NCBI GenBank assembly: GCA_035403225.1
Contig: DAONET010000016.1
Coordinates: 1-58,367 of the forward strand
Source: DAIRDK01 sp035403225
Lineage (GTDB): Bacteria; Bacteroidota; Bacteroidia; Bacteroidales; FEN-979
Direction: 5' to 3'
DNA length: 58,367 nucleotides
This document shows positions 52,456 to 58,367 of this stretch, piece by piece. How positions within the stretch are numbered: the stretch's first letter is position 1; every line of letters begins with the position of its first letter. The notes below the pieces were generated by a model, which saw nothing but the letters and a program-made list of their open reading frames with translations, was not told the origin of the DNA and made no database searches. Made by a program: the position numbers and the translations under genes.

Positions 52456-53682
52456 TTATTCCATTCTGAGGGAAGTATCCATTTTCCGAATATTTCTGAC
52501 CGGGTACCAGGCGGCGAAGAAACTGATGACCATGACGGTGACAAAAACGAGTACGAAATCGATCGCCTGCATGGCTACAGGGTAAGCATCGATCACAAAG
52601 GTACTGTCGGCAGAGCCGAGTTTAATGACTCCAAACCGGAGTTGAATCCAGCATACGATAGCGCCCAGTATCATCCCCGCCAGGGCTCCGGCAGACGAGA
52701 TCATCAGCCCTTCGGTCAGGAATATTCGCCTGACCGTTCGTTCTCCTGCTCCCATGCTTCGTAAAACGGCTATATCCTTGCTTTTATCCAGGATCAGCAT
52801 CGAAAGCGACCCGATAACATTCACTGTGGCGATGAGCAGGATGAATGAAAGGATCAGGTATATCGCCCATTTTTCCGATTTCATGATCTTGTAGATCATC
52901 TCCTGTTGCCGGAAACGATCTTTGACAACAAAGTTTTTCCCCATCAGGGACTGTACCTGTTTGGTGATGACTTTGGTGTCGGCTCCCGGAGTAGTCCTGA
53001 CTTCCAGTGAGGTCACTTCCCGGGGATAATCGAAAAGCCGGCGGGTAAATCCGATGGGTACCAGCGCATATTTGACATCATAATCCTGCTGGATGGAAAA
53101 GAAGCCCGAAGGAAAGATCACCTCCTGACGAAATGACTGGAGCATGCCGGGCGAGGCTTCTCTCGACGGGGCGTAAACCGAGATCGGGGTCATGTAATCG
53201 TTCAGCCTGGCATCCAGGTAATATCCCACCCCGTAACCCAGCACTGTGAATTCGCCGGCCGGCGACCTGAGAAGGAACCGTCCTTCCGTTACCATGGTAT
53301 CAAGCCGGCTCTTCCGGCCATAGTCATCAGGAACACCTTTCAGCGTGACGATGTACTGTTTTTCTTTGTACTTCATTAACGCGTTTTCCTCAATCACTTC
53401 CGACAGGCTGATCACTCCCGGAAGCTCTCGGATCCGTTGTTCTGTCAGGCTGTCGGGGATAAACGTCTTTCCCGCCGCGACAGTGATCCGCAGATCGGGA
53501 TTAAAGGTATTGAAGAGAGAGACCACCAGGTCCTGGAAACCGTTGAAGACCGACAACACGATGATCAGCGCCATGGCTCCGATAGCTACGCCTGCGACGG
53601 AAATGGCAGAGATGATATTGATGATATTATGCGATTTCTTCGAGAAGAGGTACCTGCGGGCTATGTAAAAAGGGAAGTTCAA
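52456..53682 (-). CDS. ABC transporter permease, LolC/LolE (FtsX) family
   Basis: A 408-residue inner membrane permease. The start NFPFYIARRYLFSKKSHNIINIISAISVAGVAIGAMALIIVLSVFNGFQDLV is the hallmark of LolC/LolE: a short cytoplasmic helix, TM1, and the N-G-F-Q-D coupling. A periplasmic domain of ~220 residues follows, then three TM segments in the last third (WAIYLILSFILLIATVNVIGSLSMLILDKSKDIAVLRSMGA, MISSAGALAGMILGAIVCW, FVLVFVTVMVISFFAAWYP). It releases lipoproteins from the inner membrane for outer membrane delivery, with an ATPase (LolD) encoded elsewhere. It follows the methyltransferase gene at 18 bases in the rbfA operon. Confidence 0.9.
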   Translation of the reverse strand: MNFPFYIARRYLFSKKSHNIINIISAISVAGVAIGAMALIIVLSVFNGFQDLVVSLFNTFNPDLRITVAAGKTFIPDSLTEQRIRELPGVISLSEVIEENALMKYKEKQYIVTLKGVPDDYGRKSRLDTMVTEGRFLLRSPAGEFTVLGYGVGYYLDARLNDYMTPISVYAPSREASPGMLQSFRQEVIFPSGFFSIQQDYDVKYALVPIGFTRRLFDYPREVTSLEVRTTPGADTKVITKQVQSLMGKNFVVKDRFRQQEMIYKIMKSEKWAIYLILSFILLIATVNVIGSLSMLILDKSKDIAVLRSMGAGERTVRRIFLTEGLMISSAGALAGMILGAIVCWIQLRFGVIKLGSADSTFVIDAYPVAMQAIDFVLVFVTVMVISFFAAWYPVRNIRKMDTSLRME

Positions 53683-53700
53683 GGGTCGTGGCTTGAGTGA

Positions 53701-54510
53701 TCACTTCCATGCTTTAACGATCAAACCGGTGCCGGTAGTATGCCGTTGTCTCACATCCAGGCAGTTCAGACACCATGCAACCGGGAAAGCGAGCAGGTAA
53801 TAGAACGGCAGGATCAAGAAGAACAGCTTGGAGGCATTCAGCATCCCGATGGGGAATTTCATCGAAAGACGCCAGGCGGCCTGTCCGGGCCGGCCGTAAG
53901 AATACATGGTCTCGACCTTCGGAAACCCCGATCTTTTCAGTTTCTCTGCAATATCGGCGATGTTATACCCGTCACGGACATGTTCCTCAATAAACGAATC
54001 CTCTTCGTCATGATCGCGAACATCCGAGCCGCCCTGATCCGAAGGAGTAGAAATCAACAGCATCCCTCCCGGTTTGAGGGAAGTGTAAAAATTGCGGAAC
54101 ACCTTTTCATCCTCCGCAATATGTTCCATCACATCCACCGAAAGAATGAGATCACAAGTGTCTGGTTTTTCAAAGACAGTGAGGTCTGCGACAGAAAACT
54201 CAACATTCTTCCGGCCTGCCTTAGCAAAGAAACGGGTGCAGTCGGCAATCTGTTCCTCTTTAACATCCACAGCCATGATCTTCCACGAAGGGTTGAGTCC
54301 GGAAAGGTACCAGGTATACTGGCCGAATCCCGAACCGGCATCCAGGATGAATTGGTTCCCCTGCCGTGATACTTTCCATTGGCGTAATTCCCGTTTTACG
54401 TACCAGGTACGCAGCAATAACAGATCGAGCATCCGGTAAAACAAGATCCGGAGAAAAGGCGTGGTGTTAAAAACACGGCCTAGCGAACGTTTGATGGGAT
54501 CGTATTTCAA
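53701..54510 (-). CDS. Class I SAM-dependent methyltransferase (membrane-associated)
   Basis: A 269-residue methyltransferase with motif I FILDAGSGFGQYTWYLSGL (about 54-72), IMAVDVKEEQIADCTRFF, VEFSVADLTVF, LILSVDVMEHIAEDEKVFRNFYTSLKPGGMLLISTPS and DHDEEDSFIEEHVRDGY. The N-terminus (GRVFNTTPFLRILFYRMLDLLLLRTWYV) and the C-terminal MLNASKLFFLILPFYYLLAFPVAWCL are hydrophobic and may sit in the membrane. Members of this Methyltransf_11/23 group often act on lipids, quinones or glycans; I cannot choose. Its start overlaps the rbfA stop by 4 bases (ATGA), so the two are translationally coupled. Confidence 0.85.
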   Translation of the reverse strand: MKYDPIKRSLGRVFNTTPFLRILFYRMLDLLLLRTWYVKRELRQWKVSRQGNQFILDAGSGFGQYTWYLSGLNPSWKIMAVDVKEEQIADCTRFFAKAGRKNVEFSVADLTVFEKPDTCDLILSVDVMEHIAEDEKVFRNFYTSLKPGGMLLISTPSDQGGSDVRDHDEEDSFIEEHVRDGYNIADIAEKLKRSGFPKVETMYSYGRPGQAAWRLSMKFPIGMLNASKLFFLILPFYYLLAFPVAWCLNCLDVRQRHTTGTGLIVKAWK

Positions 54511-54842
54511 CTTTTCAGGAGGTTTTCAATGTTTTCGATATAGTCGAGCGAATCATCCTCGAAGAACTGCAAATCGGGTATCACGCGCAGCTGGTTTCGT
54601 TCCAGACCCGCCAGGTGATGCCGGATCTCCCGTGTATGGCTCCGGATAAGTTCCAGGACCCCCGACTTCCCTTTCGGAGCAAAAAGGCTCAGGTAGATTT
54701 TCGCGATGGAGAGATCCCTGGTGACGTATACTTTCGTGACCGTGATCATTGCTCCGCCGTATATAACCTGCGATTGTTGAAAATAAACACTCAGATCCTT
54801 CTGGATCAGGCGCGCGATCTTTTGCTGTCGAGTCGATTCCAT
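54507..54842 (-). CDS. rbfA: Ribosome-binding factor A
   Basis: A 111-residue RbfA, a small KH-like protein needed for late 30S maturation and cold adaptation. It starts STRQQKIARLIQKDLSVYFQ, then ITVTKVYVTRDLSIAKIYLSLF (the KH-type beta region), IRHHLAGLERNQLRVIPDLQFFEDDSLDYIENIENLL. These are the conserved Bacteroidota RbfA features, and the length is normal. A -7 box (TATTTTTG at 54847-54854) lies only 5 bases ahead of the ATG, which would place the transcript start at or near the start codon. The methyltransferase and LolE-like genes follow in the same direction. Confidence 0.93.
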   Translation of the reverse strand: MESTRQQKIARLIQKDLSVYFQQSQVIYGGAMITVTKVYVTRDLSIAKIYLSLFAPKGKSGVLELIRSHTREIRHHLAGLERNQLRVIPDLQFFEDDSLDYIENIENLLKS

Positions 54843-54846
54843 GAAG

Positions 54847-54854
54847 CAAAAATA
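54847..54854 (-). promoter_or_regulatory. -7 box TATTTTTG directly upstream of rbfA
   Basis: On the minus strand this reads TATTTTTG, matching TAnnTTTG, with its 3' end 5 bases from the ATG. If it is used, the rbfA messenger would be leaderless or nearly so. Confidence 0.42.
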
Positions 54855-54893
54855 CGAGTTTTTACGGGCATTAAGAAATTTAACCGATCCACC

Positions 54894-55643
54894 CTATGCG
54901 TTCACCCCGTCATTGATTCCGTGTTCTGCACAAAAACGCTCTACCAACTCAGCCTGAGCTGCATAAAAACTCAGGTACCGGGGATATTGCTTCACCCGGT
55001 TATTATAATTCCATCTTCCGAAAAACAACTGATCGGCAAAGGCTACTTCCCGGAGAATGTCCCCAATGTCTTGTTCCACGATGTTGGGCGTCGGGTAAGG
55101 TTCCATGTGTACCAGGGTGATGAGCCCTTTCTCATGCAACACCCTCAGAGCATGGATCCGGTCTGCATAAGAAGCTGTTCCCGGCTCCCACTTTTTCCGG
55201 AACTCCTCATTGATCGAACCCAGGCTGATACCGTAAACATTATCGGCCGCAAACCGCCCGGTGTCGGCCAGTTCTGCAGGCAACTCCCCTTTGGTGAGGA
55301 TGGAACACCGGATGTCGTGGCTGTTGATGAGGGAGATCAGCTCCAGACTCAACTTTATCACTTCCGGGCATTGGTACATAAACGGGTCGGTACTCAGACA
55401 CAGGTGTATGCAGTCGGGTTTCACCTTCATCCGGGACAGTTCTTTCTTCAGCAGGTATGCCGCATTGGCTACCAGCCTGGGACGGCACCAGTCATCATAG
55501 GAACTGACCCGTCCGTACGACAGGGCCATCATGCAGGCGTGACAGGGATAGCGGCAACCATGCCGGCAACCCAGCACCGGATTGATGCAATAAAAGCCAA
55601 GACCGCTTTTATATAACAGGGATTTGCGGGTGATCGTTTCCAC
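54894..55643 (-). CDS. SPL-like radical SAM protein with a Cx3Cx3Cx2C motif
   Basis: A 249-residue radical SAM protein. The cluster site is VLGCRHGCRYPCHACMM with cysteines at 26, 30, 34 and 37, so Cx3Cx3C plus a further Cx2C; both Cx3Cx2C (30-34-37) and the family-like Cx3Cx3C (26-30-34) are present. Downstream, HLCLSTDPFMYQCPEVIKLSLELISLI, CSILTKGELPAEL, YGISLGSIN and HMEPYPTPN match the spore-photolyase-like and Rv2578c-like radical SAM group, which is built on this barrel. The substrate is unknown. It comes 6 bases after the ClC gene, in a run with the PBP4-like gene. Confidence 0.83.
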   Translation of the reverse strand: METITRKSLLYKSGLGFYCINPVLGCRHGCRYPCHACMMALSYGRVSSYDDWCRPRLVANAAYLLKKELSRMKVKPDCIHLCLSTDPFMYQCPEVIKLSLELISLINSHDIRCSILTKGELPAELADTGRFAADNVYGISLGSINEEFRKKWEPGTASYADRIHALRVLHEKGLITLVHMEPYPTPNIVEQDIGDILREVAFADQLFFGRWNYNNRVKQYPRYLSFYAAQAELVERFCAEHGINDGVNA

Positions 55644-55649
55644 GGATTC

Positions 55650-57443
55650 TCAGGCTACAGAGGAAGAACGTTTGATGATACGACGATAATGCGAGAACAT
55701 GTTCGACCTGGAGATGAAGCCGACATACAAGCCTTCACGGATAACCGGCAGGTTCCACAAATCCGACTTCTCAAATTTACTGACAGCCGTGGCTGCATCC
55801 TCCGATAAGTCGATGGTGGTAATATTTTTCCGGGCCAGGTCATCAAGTTGTACGCCAGCCGATTCTTCCGGCTTCAGCAACCAGTCTTTTACGTCATCCA
55901 ACAAGATAATGCCGACAAAAGCTTCTTGTTCATCCACCACCGGGAACACATTCCGGTTGCTTTCCCTGAAAGCCTTGATCAACTGATGAATGGTATCGGT
56001 TTTACGAAGGACGATGAAATCTTTTTCAATGAGATCCGACAGTTCCAGCTGATTCAGGATATTGCGATCTTTATCATTCGGGTCGAGCAATCCGGCGTTA
56101 GCCAGTTTCCGGGTATAGAAGGAATAAGGTTCAAAATACCTGGAAATAAAATAAGAGGTGGCCGATACGATCATCAGGGGAACAAACAGCATGTAACCTC
56201 CGGTGATCTCGGCGATGAGGAAGATGGCGGTCAGAGGAGCATGAATAACGCCGCTCATGATACCCGCCATGCCCACGGCCACGAAATTCGAAATCTGCAG
56301 TGTTTTTAACCCGGTAAGGTTCATGGCAAAAGCCAGTGCAAAACCGGCGAGGGCTCCGACGAACAGCGAAGGAGCGAATATCCCGCCGTTGCCTCCCGAG
56401 CCGATGGTAATGGCATAAGCGAAAGGTTTGATCAGGATCAGCACGGTAGCGATGATGACGATTATCCAGCCGTTGGAGATGATATCGGGAGAGAGTCCAT
56501 TGACTTCTATTTTTTCGTAGTTGCCATTTAAAAGGTCGGTGATGGTGGAATACCCTTCACCAAAAAGTTGTGGAAAAATGAAGATGAGCCCTCCCAGCGT
56601 CAATCCGCCGAGTATGGCTTTCATCCAATAGGACTTCCGGCCATCAAGAAAAGTCTCCGTGAACAAAGCTGCCCGGGTCATATACACAGAGATGAGGCCC
56701 GAGAGAATTCCGAGAAGCAGATAAAACGGTAACGCATCCAGGTACCATTCCGAGGTGACGAGGTAAAAAAGCTGGCCGGAGTAAAGCATCCGGGAGATGA
56801 TCGAAGAGGTGGCGCTGGATATCAGCAGCGGGATAAACAGCGGCAGGGTGACATCGGTCAACAGCACCTCCAGCGCAAACAGAACGCCGGCGATAGGGCT
56901 CCCGAAGATAGCGGAGATACCCGAGGCTGCCCCGCAGGCCAGCAGCAGGGTACGTTCTTTATATCCGACTCCCAGGTACCCGGCCAGGTTTGAGCCGATG
57001 GCAGAGCCGGTGAGTACAATCGGGGCTTCCAACCCGGCAGAACCACCCAAGCCCACCGTGACACCACTCGTCAGGACATGAGCATACATCTTATCCTTAC
57101 TCAACACCGATGATTTGTTGGAAATGGCGAAGATCAGTCCGCCTAACCCCTTTTCCAGCTTTCGCCGGAAGAATATCCAGACGATCAGTGCCGTTAACAG
57201 GACTCCGCTGACGGGAAGCAGGAGATACAGCATCCTGAAGTTCGAGACGTGAAAAAAGCGTTCGGGCAGCTCACGGACCAGGTCGACGAGGTTCTTCAGC
57301 ACGGCGGCCGCCAGCGCGGTGATGATCCCCACCAGGATTCCCCCCAGGATCAGGTAACCATGCCCGCCCAGTGAACGACGTAAAAAATCACGGGAACGGT
57401 CAATCTGTTTGACGAATGAAGAAAAAACAGCGGGTTTATTCAT
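55650..57443 (-). CDS. ClC-family chloride channel or transporter with C-terminal CBS domains
   Basis: A 597-residue membrane protein with the ClC fold in residues ~25-450 and two CBS units at about 465-590. Key motifs are VGLGGSAGLEAPIVLTGSAIGSN (the position of the G-x-E-G-P gating glutamate, here G-L-E-A-P), CGAASGISAIFGSPIAGVLFALEVLL and GGNGGIFAPSLFVGALAG. The CBS part (IEKDFIVLRKTDTIHQLIKAF, VFPVVDEQEAFVGIILLDDV, NLPVIREGLYVGFISRSNM) probably senses nucleotide or ionic state. It exchanges chloride for protons or conducts anions. It sits 9 bases after the PBP4-like gene. Confidence 0.92.
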   Translation of the reverse strand: MNKPAVFSSFVKQIDRSRDFLRRSLGGHGYLILGGILVGIITALAAAVLKNLVDLVRELPERFFHVSNFRMLYLLLPVSGVLLTALIVWIFFRRKLEKGLGGLIFAISNKSSVLSKDKMYAHVLTSGVTVGLGGSAGLEAPIVLTGSAIGSNLAGYLGVGYKERTLLLACGAASGISAIFGSPIAGVLFALEVLLTDVTLPLFIPLLISSATSSIISRMLYSGQLFYLVTSEWYLDALPFYLLLGILSGLISVYMTRAALFTETFLDGRKSYWMKAILGGLTLGGLIFIFPQLFGEGYSTITDLLNGNYEKIEVNGLSPDIISNGWIIVIIATVLILIKPFAYAITIGSGGNGGIFAPSLFVGALAGFALAFAMNLTGLKTLQISNFVAVGMAGIMSGVIHAPLTAIFLIAEITGGYMLFVPLMIVSATSYFISRYFEPYSFYTRKLANAGLLDPNDKDRNILNQLELSDLIEKDFIVLRKTDTIHQLIKAFRESNRNVFPVVDEQEAFVGIILLDDVKDWLLKPEESAGVQLDDLARKNITTIDLSEDAATAVSKFEKSDLWNLPVIREGLYVGFISRSNMFSHYRRIIKRSSSVA

Positions 57444-57452
57444 TGTATCATC

Positions 57453-58322
57453 CTACACCTGCGTCATTTGCACCATCACTTCCTCGAACTTCTGCTTAAT
57501 CTCTTTGGGACGGCAGGTGAAATTGTTTACAATAATAGCAAAGATCAGCTTACGTCCGTGATGGGTGGACACATATCCTGCCCAACTTTTTACGCCGGCA
57601 ATGGTACCGGTCTTGGCGTGGATGAGTCCGGCCGCAGTGGTTCCTTTGAGGGCTTTTCGCATGGTGCCGGAATATCCCGCTACCGGCAGGGAGGAATAAA
57701 AGATATCGTAATAGTCAGAGCCGCGCATGATGTTCAACAGATCGACCAGTTGCTTGGCAGAGATAGCATTGTTCCTTGACAAGCCGTTCCCATCATCAAA
57801 ACGGATGCCGGAGAGGTCGAGCCCTTTGCGGCCCCAGAAATCCAGGATAGCCTGAAACCCGTTTTTATTATTGGCGACGCCGTATACCTCCCCTCCTATC
57901 TTCCGGAGAAGGTTGGAAGCCCGCCAGTTGATGCTGAGTTGGTTGATGGTAGTGACTTCTTTGAACACCGGTTCCCCGAAGATCTCCAACGCAGCGCCGG
58001 TTACGAACAGCTTCAGGGTAGAGGCCGGGATCATCGTCTTTGAAGCTTCGTTTTGGGCGATGACCGTCGGCATCGGATCGGTACAGTCAATGACCATGTA
58101 TCCCACTTCCGATCCTTCGAGGCGGGGATCATTACATGCTTTATTAAATAAAGAGGCCAGCATATCCCGGTTATGGTGAATGCGGGCCAGCTCCAATCCC
58201 AGAGAATCATGGCCGATAGTAGTTGCCACGGGCTGTTTCCCGGTACATGACGGCATAACAAGAGCTGTCAAAAATACCATCAATACAGAAAAATGTAAAA
58301 CGAACCCTAACAATCTTTTCAT
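57453..58322 (-). CDS. PBP4-like D-Ala-D-Ala carboxypeptidase (S13), shortened, lipoprotein
   Basis: A 289-residue penicillin-binding-fold protein. It has a signal peptide ending in the lipobox MPSC (C26), the SxxK motif PASTLKL (S101, K104), the SxN motif SRN (S182, N184) in DDGNGLSRNNAIS, and the KTG motif HAKTGTIAG (K237). These are the three motifs of S13 carboxypeptidase/endopeptidases (DacB/PBP4), which trim peptidoglycan peptides. PBP4 of E. coli has about 245 residues between SxxK and SxN; here only about 81, so the large inserted domains are missing. The sequence jumps from ALEIFGEPVF straight to KEVTTINQLSINWRASNLL. It may be a natural compact form or an internal deletion. Confidence 0.82.
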   Translation of the reverse strand: MKRLLGFVLHFSVLMVFLTALVMPSCTGKQPVATTIGHDSLGLELARIHHNRDMLASLFNKACNDPRLEGSEVGYMVIDCTDPMPTVIAQNEASKTMIPASTLKLFVTGAALEIFGEPVFKEVTTINQLSINWRASNLLRKIGGEVYGVANNKNGFQAILDFWGRKGLDLSGIRFDDGNGLSRNNAISAKQLVDLLNIMRGSDYYDIFYSSLPVAGYSGTMRKALKGTTAAGLIHAKTGTIAGVKSWAGYVSTHHGRKLIFAIIVNNFTCRPKEIKQKFEEVMVQMTQV

Positions 58323-58367
58323 TCTACAAATATGAAAAAAAATATTGAAATCGGCAAATTCTTCAGC

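Noticed and set aside
57453..58322. Beta-lactamase
   Set aside because: SxxK, SxN and KTG are shared, but the segment DDGNGLSRNNAIS and the lipoprotein form match S13 carboxypeptidases, not class A, C or D lactamases.

Overview
The window looks like a scaffold piece from a Bacteroidota bacterium, probably Bacteroidales-like and perhaps a metagenome assembly because it carries two 100-base N gaps. The evidence is two gingipain-like C25 proteases ending in type IX secretion (T9SS) sorting domains, an Omp28-type lipoprotein, OmpA with thrombospondin type 3 repeats, a DUF6029-type outer membrane protein, PKD/Ig-like secreted proteins, and several promoters matching the Bacteroides -7 box TAnnTTTG. 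There is no rRNA, tRNA, CRISPR array, transposase or phage module that I can support.

Layout. 1-2600: the end of serS, two small outer membrane barrels and an mtnA-type isomerase. 2656-10010: a surface-glycan block with a WecE-type sugar aminotransferase, a Wzx-like flippase, a sulfotransferase, and a minus-strand operon ACP - KAS III - SDR - GT2 - GNAT. That operon could make a short hydroxyacyl-ACP and attach it to an amino sugar. 10075-15327: three tandem B12-binding radical SAM paralogues, broken by two assembly gaps and one in-frame amber codon, then a PurF-like protein without the usual N-terminal cysteine. 15340-22979: a minus-strand run, in transcription order M20 amidohydrolase, TPR lipo/secreted protein, rsmA, TMTC-like membrane TPR protein and a fatty-acyl-AMP ligase.

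22980-28491 is the accessory part: a gene-poor AT-rich stretch, a small secreted protein, and a 1249-residue mosaic secreted protein whose base composition changes sharply near 25490. It is flanked by short dispersed repeats. 28492-44083 is mostly metabolic and envelope genes: NAD(P)-binding reductase, APC permease, TSUP exporter, isoaspartyl peptidase, acyl-CoA ligase, GH29 fucosidase, SDR, methyltransferase, dCMP deaminase, a small nucleotide-kinase-like ATPase, manA, a TlpA-like/DUF6029/Omp28 operon and OmpA. 44649-52407 holds the two T9SS C25 proteases. 52456-58322 holds a LolE/FtsX-like permease, a methyltransferase, rbfA, a radical SAM protein, a ClC channel and a shortened PBP4-like carboxypeptidase.

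The strongest candidates for something new are the glycan N-acylation set at 2656-10010, the radical SAM trio with the PurF-like protein, and a family of intergenic repeats. These repeats combine GGTGC-nnn-GCACC hairpins spaced 51-52 nt with TTCRCAN heptads, and occur only in the three long intergenic regions (22980-23814, 28076-28491, 44084-44648). All product calls come from reading motifs and recalled family features; no database search was run.
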